A DNA stretch of 64,000 nucleotides from JAPOXR01 sp963664715. GTDB taxonomy: Bacteria; Pseudomonadota; Alphaproteobacteria; Rhodobacterales; Rhodobacteraceae. Below are positions 55,766 through 62,964 of this stretch, in pieces. The stretch spans positions 806,001 through 870,000 of the forward strand of contig CAXXUY010000001.1 in NCBI GenBank assembly GCA_963664715.2. The letters are read 5' to 3'. Made by a program: the position numbers and the translations under genes. The notes beneath the pieces are model-generated. The model saw only the letters and a list, made by a program, of their open reading frames with translations, ran no database searches and was not told where the DNA came from. Positions within the stretch are counted from its first letter, which is position 1. Each line of letters begins with the position of its first letter.

Positions 55766-57364
55766 TCATTCTTGCGGACGGATTTTGTGAATGAACGTGC
55801 TGTCCAGGGCACCGTGTTCGTAAGCTATGCCGTCGCGCGCGGCCCAGGTCGCTATTTCATGATGGATCGGAACCAACGCATATTCCTGCATCGCGATGTC
55901 GGTCGCCTGAATGAAGGCCATTTCGCCCATGGCAATGTCCATCGAAGATCGTCCATCTTCGATCAGCTTATCGACTTCCGGGTTGCTGTAACCGTTGCGG
56001 TTGCCCGGTCCGTAACCGCGCTCTTGCTGCTTAGTGTGAATGAAAATCCGCAGCGGGTGCGAAGGCTCACCCGAGCCATTTGCATAGCCGGACATGGCAG
56101 CGGTGAACTCAGGCGTGTCACCCGGCCCCCCGCGCGCGAAGCGCTTGAAAAAGACCGAGGCGGGCATGGTCTCGACACTGGTGTCGATACCGATGCGCGA
56201 CAGCATCTGCGCGATGGCTTCGAGAATCCGTGTGTCGTTTGAATAGCGACCGGCTGGCCCATGGACGGTCAGTTTGAACCCGTCGCCATAGCCTGCTTCG
56301 GCCAGCAATTCCTTTGCACGGTCCGGATCATGAGCATCTGGTTCGAGATTGGTGGAGTAGCCTATGTAACCCTCGGGCGAGAACTGACCTGCAGGTGCGG
56401 ACAGCCCGTCCATCACACGATCCGCAATGGCCTGGCGATTGATTGCCAGAGACACGGCTTCGCGCACGCGGATATCCTGAAAGGGCGAGGCAATCGGATT
56501 GCCGTCATGATCAGTGACATAGGGTTTGATCGGGTCATTGGTCATGTGCAACGTCATGTAGAGCAGACGGTTGGATACTGACTTGAAGACCGACAGCCCT
56601 TCACGGCTTTCCAAATTGGGCAAGTCAGCGGGCGCGACCCTCTCAATGAAATCCACGTCACCGGCGATAAGCGCGGCTGCCCTGGTTGTGCCGTCGCCAA
56701 TGGGGCGAATGACGACATTGTCCCAATCAACTGCCGCCCCCCAATAGCCGTCATTGCGCGACAATTCGATCATGTCGCCCGGCAGCCACTTGATGAATGT
56801 GAAAGGGCCCGTACCGAAAGATGCCGCGCCGATGTTGAAATCCTCAGTCGTGGCATCGACGAACGCGGAGTCGATAATCGAAATCCGCGACATGTCGTTC
56901 GGCGTGAAAGGGTAAGGTTTCTCGGTCGAAATCCGCAACGTCAGTTCATCGACAACTTCAAAGGTCTTGCCCTTGATGAAGGTAGCGAAACTGGACGGGC
57001 TGTTGGGCACATTCGCCGCGCGCTGCATCGTGGCGACCACATCTTCAGCGGTGAATGCCGCGCCATTGTGAAAGGTTACACCGGGGCGCAACTTGAATTC
57101 CCAGGTGCGCTCATCAATTGGCTCCCAAGACGCGGCAAGCCCGGGGACGAGGTTCTGGTTCACATCCTGAAGGACCAGCGCATCATAGACCTGCGTCGCC
57201 ATTGAGTTGTTGATGGTCAGGTTCTGATAATGCGGGTCCATGGAGGTGGGTTCGGCTGCCAGAGCCACTGTCAGGTCGTTTGCCGACACTGGTCCGGCCA
57301 AAAACCCGAAACAGGTCGCCGCAGCGGTCAGCAAAGTCGCTGGATTTATGATGGACTTTATCAT
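55766..57364 (-). CDS. Dipeptide/oligopeptide-type ABC substrate-binding protein (second importer)
   Basis: A 532-residue family-5 binding protein. MIKSIINPATLLTAAATCFG and FLAGPVSA form a Sec signal peptide cleaved before NDLTVAL. Family features are AEPTSMDPHYQNLTINNSMA, GLAASWEPIDERTWEFKLRP, NGAAFTAEDVVATMQRA, and DIRVREAVSLAINRQAIADR. It is preceded by the alpha/beta hydrolase gene in the same operon. As in the first importer, ligand may be a peptide or another amide/ester. It is not closely similar to the product of 29912. Confidence 0.9.
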   Translation of the reverse strand: MIKSIINPATLLTAAATCFGFLAGPVSANDLTVALAAEPTSMDPHYQNLTINNSMATQVYDALVLQDVNQNLVPGLAASWEPIDERTWEFKLRPGVTFHNGAAFTAEDVVATMQRAANVPNSPSSFATFIKGKTFEVVDELTLRISTEKPYPFTPNDMSRISIIDSAFVDATTEDFNIGAASFGTGPFTFIKWLPGDMIELSRNDGYWGAAVDWDNVVIRPIGDGTTRAAALIAGDVDFIERVAPADLPNLESREGLSVFKSVSNRLLYMTLHMTNDPIKPYVTDHDGNPIASPFQDIRVREAVSLAINRQAIADRVMDGLSAPAGQFSPEGYIGYSTNLEPDAHDPDRAKELLAEAGYGDGFKLTVHGPAGRYSNDTRILEAIAQMLSRIGIDTSVETMPASVFFKRFARGGPGDTPEFTAAMSGYANGSGEPSHPLRIFIHTKQQERGYGPGNRNGYSNPEVDKLIEDGRSSMDIAMGEMAFIQATDIAMQEYALVPIHHEIATWAARDGIAYEHGALDSTFIHKIRPQE

Positions 57365-57418
57365 TTTTTCTCCCTTTCATCGATTTTCGGTTGTTTCCTT
57401 GGTGATGACGGCCCGGAC

Positions 57419-58228
57419 TCACTGCCGGGCTTTCGTCGCGAATTCCCTGATCTGCTCGTTGAATAAGTCGGGGTATTCCGCGTAGGAGGCGTGACCCGCC
57501 TCGGGGAATTCGACATGCTGTGCCTTCGGAAAGGCCGCGACCAGCAGCGCGTTCATTTCAGGCGAGATCACGGCGTCCTTGCCACCTGACAAAATGAGTA
57601 CGGGAACGTTCACGTCATGGCTGATTTCTGTGTTGTCAGTTTCCTGACACATGCGGCCACCATCGCGTATACCCTCGATCCGCGCGCTTGCTGCTATTTC
57701 AGCCAGGAACCGAGTGACGGTTTGGGAGGTTCCTTCGGGCGTACTGCGCTTGGCACGTTCCAGACCATAGGCCGCATTGACCCCCTCGGATCGGATGCGG
57801 TCGACTCTCGTCCCGTACCGCGCCATCAGCGGCTCCCCAATAGGGCGGGCAAAGCCTAGGTGCGTCGAAGACAGCACCAGGCCCGCGGTTGAGGTATCTC
57901 GATCAGCCGCCAATTGCGCGGCGACCACGCCTCCCATCGAATGGCCGACCACGATTGCGTCGTTGACCTTCAGCGCTTTCAACAAGGCCTTGGCCGCATC
58001 AACATAGTCTTCGATTCTGTCTCCGAATACATCGGACGCCCCAAAGCTTGGCGCATCCCAGGCAACAACGCGGAATGAAGTCCCCAGCGCCCGAAACAGG
58101 TGGGCCCAGCTCTGACTGCTGCCATTCATGCCATGGAGTAAAAAGAGAGCGGGTCCCGCACCCGTTTCACGATACGCAAGGCGGCCGCCATTGTAGGACA
58201 TATACTGCAACTCAGGCGTATCCCACAT
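57419..58228 (-). CDS. Alpha/beta-fold hydrolase (second importer operon)
   Basis: A 269-residue alpha/beta hydrolase. LFLLHGMNGSSQSWAHLFRA holds the oxyanion HG; AWDAPSFGASD, the nucleophile elbow VVGHSMGGVVAAQLA, the acid in LILSGGKDAVISPEM and the histidine in FPEAGHASYAEYP complete the triad. No signal peptide. It lies at the head of the importer operon with 54 bases to the binding-protein gene, so it probably hydrolyses the imported compound in the cytoplasm. Relatives include carboxylesterases, haloperoxidase-like enzymes and meta-cleavage hydrolases. Confidence 0.87.
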   Translation of the reverse strand: MWDTPELQYMSYNGGRLAYRETGAGPALFLLHGMNGSSQSWAHLFRALGTSFRVVAWDAPSFGASDVFGDRIEDYVDAAKALLKALKVNDAIVVGHSMGGVVAAQLAADRDTSTAGLVLSSTHLGFARPIGEPLMARYGTRVDRIRSEGVNAAYGLERAKRSTPEGTSQTVTRFLAEIAASARIEGIRDGGRMCQETDNTEISHDVNVPVLILSGGKDAVISPEMNALLVAAFPKAQHVEFPEAGHASYAEYPDLFNEQIREFATKARQ

Positions 58229-58351
58229 TCGCGTGATGTCCTCTGGGCATTGACTTCATCAGAGGGCGCCATGGAGTGGCAGAGATTCCCCGGCATCCCG
58301 CTGCTACTCAATTGCAGCACAGAAAGTGACAACAAAATAGACTAAAACTTT

Positions 58352-58816
58352 TTACATATCTTTACCCGGTGGTTGAGACTCAAACTCGCGCATCGTCATC
58401 AGCGTTTGAGCGAGCTTCAGCACACGGCAAAACTTGGGATTTGCGAGAAGCGCGTTGCAATAATTGCGCCAGGCCTCCAGCATCGGCTCGGTGGGGCGAA
58501 AATCGCGGCGACGGCGGTCGCCGGTGTCTGGCAGCTCTTCCAAATAGCCGAGTTCCAAGGCCTCATGTACCGTCGAAGTCACGGTTGGACGACTAAATTC
58601 AGAGACTTCTACAAGCTCCGAGATGGTGAAACTGCCCTTGATGAAGTAGAAGTTCATCATGTACCGACGCAGTTCGAACGCGGTAAAGCTGGTGTTAAAG
58701 AAACGGCGCACTTGGCCAGGTCCATGCTCGCGTCGATAAACATGGCGAGAACTTTCAAAAGAGGCCTGTGCAAAGCAGAAGCGATGAAACAATGCCTCAG
58801 ATTTACGCATGGTCAA
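58352..58816 (-). CDS. Winged-helix transcriptional regulator (MarR-like)
   Basis: A 154-residue DNA-binding protein. The winged helix is GSFTISELVEVSEFSRPTVT then STVHEALELGYLEELPDTGD and RRRRDFRPTEPMLEAWRNYC, with the wing at DTGDRRRRDFRPT as in MarR proteins. The N-terminal FFNTSFTAFELRRYMMNFYF helix is probably part of the dimer interface. It lies 123 bases upstream of the hydrolase on the same strand and is the likely regulator of that operon. Codon 3 (58810) is an alternative ATG. Confidence 0.7.
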   Translation of the reverse strand: MTMRKSEALFHRFCFAQASFESSRHVYRREHGPGQVRRFFNTSFTAFELRRYMMNFYFIKGSFTISELVEVSEFSRPTVTSTVHEALELGYLEELPDTGDRRRRDFRPTEPMLEAWRNYCNALLANPKFCRVLKLAQTLMTMREFESQPPGKDM

Positions 58817-59146
58817 TCTCTCCGTATTATAGAAAAGTTCTTACATGTTATGCTATTGCTCCAATCGTCCATACGCAAGGTATTGCTGTTGTCCGAATGC
58901 GATTCCGGCATGATCCGCTCAGTGTCTGATCATGGAACAGTTCAGCATGTTGCAACATGCGGGGCCGGTCATGGACATGCAAATTTAGCGAGAGCAAAAG
59001 ATGAATGCGACAGAGAAGCGACTTCTGTTGGTCGGCACTGGACAGGCCGTCCTACAAATTGGTTCAGTGTCGTGATGCTTCGGGTGGGGGTCTCGATCCC
59101 GATTCGGATATTCCGTTCGCGATCGCCGTGACACTGCAGGTCGCGG
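58817..59146. other. Non-coding region upstream of regulator, up to IS edge
   Basis: 330 bases with a perfect 16-base palindrome (see next entry) and no supported gene. It ends where the first IS6-family inverted repeat begins. Confidence 0.4.
58945..58960. promoter_or_regulatory. Perfect 16-bp palindrome
   Basis: GCATGTTGCAACATGC reads the same on both strands. It lies 129 bases upstream of the MarR-like gene and could be its operator, or belong to a lost neighbour cut by the IS insertion. Confidence 0.4.
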
Positions 59147-59206
59147 GGCTCTGTTGCAAAGAACTGCCGAAGCCAAATCGGCGACCAGTTTTGGATGTTC
59201 TTGATG

Positions 59207-59992
59207 TTAAGAGCCTTGTTCGATGGCGATCTGTTCCAGTTCAGCACCATGTAGTGACATCAACTCGTTCATCATTTCTGGGCCGAGACCAAACGCGTGT
59301 TCAACAAGACGGACTTCGCCCTTGATCCCGGGCTGTAGCTGAAAGGCTTTGGCCTGCTTCTTCCGGAGGGTGCGCATTGCCTCGAAGCCCTTGATCGTGG
59401 CGCAGGCCGTCCTCATTGACTTGAAGCCAGGGGTCGGCTTGATCAGACGCTTGAGCTTGCCATGGTCGGCCTCGACAACGTTGTTGAGGCATTTCACCTG
59501 CCGGTGATCCGTTTCGACAGGACACTCTCCTTCTTTCTTCAGTTCGCGAATGGCTTGGCTATAGCAGCCCGCCTTGTCGGTGTTGATCACGTCGGGCTTG
59601 TCCCAGGATTTGCAGCCGCGCAACGCTTTGCCGAGAAACCGCTTGGCGGCTTTCGCGTTGCGGGTTTGGGACAGGTAGAAATCGATGGTGTTCCCGTGGC
59701 TGTCAACGGCGCGATACAGATATGCCCATTTGCCTTTGACCTTGATGCAGGTCTCATCCACGCGCCAAGACCGTGAGAAGCTGCGCAGCCGGTAATGCCA
59801 CTGCAGGCGCTTTTCGATCTCGGGGACATAGGTCTGGACCCAACGATAGATGGTGGTGTGGTCCACCGCGACGCCGCGCTCTTCCAGCATTTCCTCGAGG
59901 TCTCGGTAGCTGACGCCATATCGGCAGTACCACCGGACGGCCCATAGAATGATCTCGCCCCGGAAATGCCGCCACTTGAAATCGCCTTCCAT
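59207..59992 (-). CDS. IS6-family DDE transposase (copy 1)
   Basis: About 261 residues from ATG 59992 (MEGDFKWRHFRGEIILWAVR), the usual start of IS6 transposases; the frame is open to 60073 but that part is inside the end region. A helix-turn-helix (YRDLEEMLEERGVAVDHTTI) precedes the DDE catalytic domain: first Asp in WRVDETCIKVKG, second in INTDKAGCY, Glu in NNVVEADHGKLKRLI. The C-terminal tail GPEMMNELMSLHGAELEQIA is complete. Expected to catalyse replicative transposition forming cointegrates. Confidence 0.92.
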   Translation of the reverse strand: MEGDFKWRHFRGEIILWAVRWYCRYGVSYRDLEEMLEERGVAVDHTTIYRWVQTYVPEIEKRLQWHYRLRSFSRSWRVDETCIKVKGKWAYLYRAVDSHGNTIDFYLSQTRNAKAAKRFLGKALRGCKSWDKPDVINTDKAGCYSQAIRELKKEGECPVETDHRQVKCLNNVVEADHGKLKRLIKPTPGFKSMRTACATIKGFEAMRTLRKKQAKAFQLQPGIKGEVRLVEHAFGLGPEMMNELMSLHGAELEQIAIEQGS

Positions 59993-60022
59993 CGGTTCAC
60001 CCCTTTCGGTCTTAAGAAGTAG

Positions 60023-60127
60023 AGCTACGAGGAAAACGCGCAGGGCACCCTGATCAAAGATCTCATGGCCCACTACGGCCTCTCAAAAGCCATCATCTAC
60101 CGATACCTCGGAACGAAAGACGATTGA
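60023..60127 (+). pseudogene. Resolvase/invertase C-terminal helix-turn-helix fragment inside IS copy 1
   Basis: On the strand opposite the transposase, a frame ends GTLIKDLMAHYGLSKAIIYR then YLGTKDD and TGA. This is the C-terminal DNA-binding end of a serine recombinase. It lies just inside the right inverted repeat in both IS copies, so it was captured before the copies duplicated. No catalytic domain is present. Confidence 0.6.
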
Positions 60128-60367
60128 CAAAAAAATTCTTTGCAACAGGGCCTTCCGGGACGGTTCCGCTACTGCTCATTTTGCCTCCCTCCAGGGTCTT
60201 CAGACTGTCTGTTTGTTGGTCTCCATATTTTGGGGTGTCCCGTAACCTGCAACAGCATTTTGGAGACAGGCCATGACAGCGCTGCAATCACCTGCTGGAA
60301 CACGATCTGCATAGACAAAGCCGCCAACCACCTGCAGCGGCAAGGGCGGCTCTCCCGCTCATCCGGA

Positions 60368-60396
60368 TTGACAGTATTCCATTGATGGAATATATA
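60368..60396 (+). promoter_or_regulatory. Sigma70-type promoter of the toxin-antitoxin locus with operator palindrome
   Basis: TTGACA (60368-60373) and TATATA (60391-60396) are spaced by exactly 17 bases. Between them lies TATTCCATTGATGGAATA (60375-60392), a perfect 8-base inverted repeat with a TG centre, overlapping the -10 by two bases. The toxin ATG at 60402 is only five bases after the -10, so the transcript would be nearly leaderless. Repressor binding to the palindrome by the XRE antitoxin is the obvious model. Confidence 0.75.
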
Positions 60397-60401
60397 GGTC
60401 C

Positions 60402-60764
60402 ATGTCCTGGGATGTCGAATACACGAATGAGTTCGGAGACTGGTGGACGGGGCTTGCAGAGAGCGAACAGGATGACATTGTTGCGATGGTTGAATAGCTG
60501 GCGGAGCATGGTTCTGAACTGCAGTTTCCCTATTCCTCAGGAGTAGCGGGTTCACGACACGGTCACATGCGCGAACTTCGTGTCCAGAGTGCCGGCAAAC
60601 CCATCCGCATATTCTACGCCTTTGACCCGAGGCGCACAGCCATCCTGCTGATCGGCGGAGACAAGACAGGCGACGACCGGTTCTACAGGAGGTTCGTACC
60701 GCAGGCTGACCGGCTCTATGACGAGCATTTACGGGAACTGAAAGACGAAGGAGAGATCCCATGA
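60402..60764 (+). pseudogene. RelE/Gp49-type toxin gene with in-frame TAG
   Basis: The frame from ATG 60402 encodes a DUF891/Gp49-like toxin: SWDVEYTNEFGDWWTGLAES, then IVAMVE followed by TAG at 60495-60497, and then LAEHGSELQFPYSSGVAGSR, GHMRELRVQ, IRIFYAFDPRRTAILLIGGD and DRFYRRFVPQADRLYDEHL. All family segments are otherwise present in one frame, with 120 codons. Its end overlaps the antitoxin ATG (ATGA at 60761). Members inhibit translation by mRNA cleavage. The stop most likely inactivates it; an internal start at ATG 60567 would yield only the C-terminal half. Confidence 0.82.
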
Positions 60765-61096
60765 GCGGACATCGCGCCTTTACCGGGCTGACAGAGAATA
60801 TTTCTCCTGAACGCCGGAAACGGATTGAGGTTCGGAAAGAGGAACTTCGCGCTGCCATGCCCCTTCACGAATTGCGGCAGGCTCGGGCCATGACACAGAA
60901 GGCAGTTGGAGAGGTTCTGAACGTGAGACAGCCGGCCGTTGCCCGGCTTGAGCGGCGGACGGACATGTATGTCTCCAACCTTCGCTCCTACATCGAAGCC
61001 ATGGGGGGCAGGCTGGACATCGTGGCCCAGTTTCCGCAGGGCAGTGTGGTCATCACGAATTTCTCCGACACCGGGGAAGATACGAAGCCCGGTTGA
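60761..61096 (+). CDS. XRE-family antitoxin
   Basis: A 111-residue helix-turn-helix antitoxin: MPLHELRQARAMTQKAVGEV and LNVRQPAVARLERRTDMYVS carry the DNA-binding motif, followed by NLRSYIEAMGGRLDIVAQFP, the standard end of antitoxins paired with Gp49-type toxins. It is complete. With its toxin broken it may persist as a repressor of the palindromic promoter at 60368. Confidence 0.88.
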   Translation: MSGHRAFTGLTENISPERRKRIEVRKEELRAAMPLHELRQARAMTQKAVGEVLNVRQPAVARLERRTDMYVSNLRSYIEAMGGRLDIVAQFPQGSVVITNFSDTGEDTKPG

Positions 61097-61279
61097 AGTT
61101 CGCTGCCTGCGGGCCTCCCAAGCGGCCGCTCTTGCCGCTGTCAGAGTAAAAATTGGCTCTGTTGCAAAGAACTGCCGAAGCCAAATCGGCGACCAGTTTT
61201 GGATGTTCTTGATGTTAAGAGCCTTGTTCGATGGCGATCTGTTCCAGTTCAGCACCATGTAGTGACATCAGCTCGTTCA

Positions 61280-61999
61280 TCATTTCGGGCCGAGACCAAA
61301 CGCGTGTTCAACAAGACCGACTTCGCCCTTGATCCCGGGCTGTAGCTGAAAGGCTTTGGCCTGTTTCTTCTTGAGCGCGCGCATGACCTCGAAGCCTTTG
61401 ATCGTCGTATAAGCGGTCTTCATGGACTTGAACCCGGTCGTTGGCTTGATGAGGCGCTTCAGCTTGCCATGGTCGGCCTCGAAAACGTTGTTGAGGCATT
61501 TCACCTGCCGGTGATCCGTTTCGACAGGACACTTTCCTTCTTTCTTCAGTTCGCGAATGGCTTGGCTATAGCAGCCCGCCTTGTCGGTGTTGATCACGTC
61601 GGGCTTGTCCCAGGATTTGCAGCCGCGCAAGGCTTTGCCGAGAAACCGCTTGGCGGCTTTCGCGTTGCGGGTTTGGGACAGGTAGAAATCGATGGTGTTC
61701 CCGTGGCTGTCAACGGCGCGATACAGATATGCCCATTTGCCTTTGACCTTGATGCAGGTCTCATCCACGCGCCAAGACCGTGAGAAGCTGCGCAGCCGGT
61801 AATGCCACCGCAGGCGCTTTTCGATCTCGGGGGCATAGGTCTGGACCCATCGGTAGATCGTTGTGTGGTCAACCTTGACGCCGCGCTCCTCCAACATTTC
61901 CTCAAGGTCACGATAGCTGATGCCATACCGGCAATACCACCGAACTGCCCACAGAATGATCTCGCCCCGGAAATGCCGCCACTTGAAATCGCCTGCCAT
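61280..61999 (-). CDS. IS6-family transposase (copy 2), C-terminally frameshifted
   Basis: From ATG 61999 the protein is almost identical to copy 1, with the same catalytic DDE motifs (WRVDETCIKVKG; INTDKAGCY; NNVFEADHGKLK). It ends early at GLGPK because one T is missing near 61286 (ATTTCGGG versus ATTTCTGGG in copy 1), removing about 22 residues that would run to ~61214. The catalytic domain is intact, so activity may remain. Confidence 0.85.
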   Translation of the reverse strand: MAGDFKWRHFRGEIILWAVRWYCRYGISYRDLEEMLEERGVKVDHTTIYRWVQTYAPEIEKRLRWHYRLRSFSRSWRVDETCIKVKGKWAYLYRAVDSHGNTIDFYLSQTRNAKAAKRFLGKALRGCKSWDKPDVINTDKAGCYSQAIRELKKEGKCPVETDHRQVKCLNNVFEADHGKLKRLIKPTTGFKSMKTAYTTIKGFEVMRALKKKQAKAFQLQPGIKGEVGLVEHAFGLGPK

Positions 62000-62029
62000 C
62001 GGTTCACCCCTTTCGGTCTCAAGAAGTAG

Positions 62030-62134
62030 AGCTACGAGGAAACCGCGCAGGTCACCCTGATCAAAGATCTCATGGCCCACTACGGCCTCTCAAAAGCCAT
62101 CATCTACCGATACCTCGGAACGAAAGACGACTGA
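62030..62134 (+). pseudogene. Resolvase C-terminal fragment inside IS copy 2
   Basis: Same captured serine-recombinase end as in copy 1: TLIKDLMAHYGLSKAIIYRY then LGTKDD and TGA, opposite in strand to the transposase. Only a few bases differ between copies. Confidence 0.6.
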
Positions 62135-62157
62135 CAAAAAAATTTTGCAACAGTGCC

Positions 62158-62383
62158 GGTCATGGGCAACGCCCACCTCCGTGTCATCGCCCATGAACTC
62201 TTGAACAGCCTGAAAAGCAGCGCATCCGCGGATTGGCAGCACCTGGCGCCGGCCCGGGCCCGGATGCGGGTTCTGGTCAAGCGAATACTGCGCAAGCACG
62301 GCTATCCGCCGGATCTTCAGGATGCCGCCGTCCAGACCGTCCTGCAGCAGGCCGAGGTTCTGTCGGCGCGGTGGGCAGCATGA
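62158..62383 (+). pseudogene. hsdR: Type I restriction subunit HsdR, C-terminal end cut by IS
   Basis: Immediately after the IS right end the frame reads VMGNAHLRVIAHELLNSLKS, then WQHLAPARARMRVLVKRILR, KHGYPPDLQDAAVQTVLQQA and EVLSARWAA before TGA. This is the DUF3387-type C-terminal end of EcoR124-like HsdR translocase/nuclease subunits. Only 74 codons remain; the helicase and nuclease domains are gone, and no hsdM or hsdS is visible. The insertion or an associated deletion removed the rest. Confidence 0.75.
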
Positions 62384-62462
62384 CAATGCCACCCAAGATG
62401 TGCTCGAAGTTCAGGTGCCGCTCAAAATGTGAAAACGCCAGGCCAAGCTGGCCGATCTACGG

Positions 62463-62640
62463 TCAATCCTTTTCCGGATCCTCGGGGTTGTTACCTACGA
62501 CCCATATGAAACTCTGAACATCGATCCGGTCGAGCGAGCGGGGCGGAGTGAGGTCCAACAGTTCCTTCGCGGTCCTGTCAGCGAGGTCCAGAAGAGATTC
62601 GTAGACACTGAATTCGAGCTGTGCCGTGCAGCCGAGAACG
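62463..62640 (-). pseudogene. C-terminal fragment of an unrecognised protein
   Basis: A minus-strand frame with coding-like composition reads LEFSVYESLLDLADRTAKEL, then LDLTPPRSLDRIDVQSFIWV and VGNNPEDPEKD to a TGA (plus-strand TCA 62463-62465). The IDVQSFIWV end recalls C-termini seen in some DNA-modifying or restriction proteins, but I cannot name it. No start or upstream part is present. Confidence 0.4.
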
Positions 62641-62664
62641 GGTGGTAATTCAAGCTATCCTTTC

Positions 62665-62681
62665 ATACGGGAATCCCGTAT
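62665..62681. promoter_or_regulatory. Operator-like palindrome before brnT
   Basis: ATACGGGAATCCCGTAT is a perfect 7-base inverted repeat with an AAT centre, ending ten bases before the BrnT ATG and overlapping a possible -10 (TATAAC, 62679-62684). This suits autoregulation by the paired antitoxin. Confidence 0.55.
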
Positions 62682-62691
62682 AACTCTGTTC

Positions 62692-62964
62692 ATGGCCAAT
62701 GGGTTTGACCTCGCCAAGGATGACATCAACCGGGAAAAGCACGGGCTGTCCCTGGCGTTCGGACACAGGATTTTCGAGGATGCCGATCACCTGATCATCC
62801 CCTCGATCCGGAAACGGGACGGAGAGTAGCGCTTCAAGGTCATCGGCACCGTCCGGGAGAAGCTGTTTACCGGTGTGTTCACCTGGCGAGGAGGTCTGCC
62901 CCGGTTCATATCCGTGAGAAGGAGCAACAGAGGTGAAGAAAGAGCATGCCACACTGAAGGCTGA
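62692..62964 (+). pseudogene. brnT: BrnT-type toxin gene with in-frame TAG
   Basis: From ATG 62692 the frame reads MANGFDLAKDDINREKHGLS, LAFGHRIFEDADHLIIPSIR, KRDGE, then TAG at 62827-62829, then RFKVIGTVREKLFTGVFTWR and RFISVRRSNRGEERAC to TGA 62962-62964. The FDxxKxxxNxxKHGxSL start and the RxISxRxAxxxE-like end define BrnT RNases. Most relatives have Glu at the TAG position (GEERF), so GAG to TAG is the likely change. The downstream antitoxin overlaps its end. Confidence 0.8.

Larger units (their letters stand above)
59147..60152 (-). mobile_element. IS6-family insertion sequence, copy 1
   Basis: Terminal inverted repeats GGCTCTGTTGCAAAGAA (59147-59163) and, inverted, GGCCCTGTTGCAAAGAA (60136-60152), one mismatch in 17. 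These resemble the GGCACTGTTGCAAA ends of the IS26 group. The element is 1006 bases, with one transposase gene and a resolvase-like tail near its right end. No flanking duplication. Confidence 0.85.
59147..62157. mobile_element. IS6-flanked pseudo-compound transposon carrying a toxin-antitoxin locus
   Basis: Two nearly identical IS6-family copies in direct orientation (59147-60152 and 61155-62157) enclose a 1.0-kb segment with a toxin-antitoxin pair. IS6 elements form such units by replicative cointegration, so direct orientation is expected. No 8-base target duplication matches at either single copy or at the outer ends (left flank GGTCGCGG, right flank GGTCATGG), so the structure probably arose by recombination or was trimmed. 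The right copy abuts a truncated hsdR gene. Confidence 0.7.
61155..62157 (-). mobile_element. IS6-family insertion sequence, copy 2
   Basis: Left repeat GGCTCTGTTGCAAAGAA (61155-61171) is identical to copy 1; the right repeat, inverted, is GGCACTGTTGCAAAA (62143-62157) and lacks two bases compared with copy 1. Same orientation as copy 1. Flanks TAAAAATT and GGTCATGG do not form a duplication. The resolvase tail is also present (62030-62134). Confidence 0.85.

Noticed and set aside
60169..60858. Minus-strand 229-codon open frame inside the IS-flanked segment
   Set aside because: It overlaps the promoter and toxin-antitoxin genes and shows no family features.
59139..62165. 8-base target duplication around the IS6 pair
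   Set aside because: GGTCGCGG and GGTCATGG agree at only six of eight positions, so they were not accepted as a duplication.
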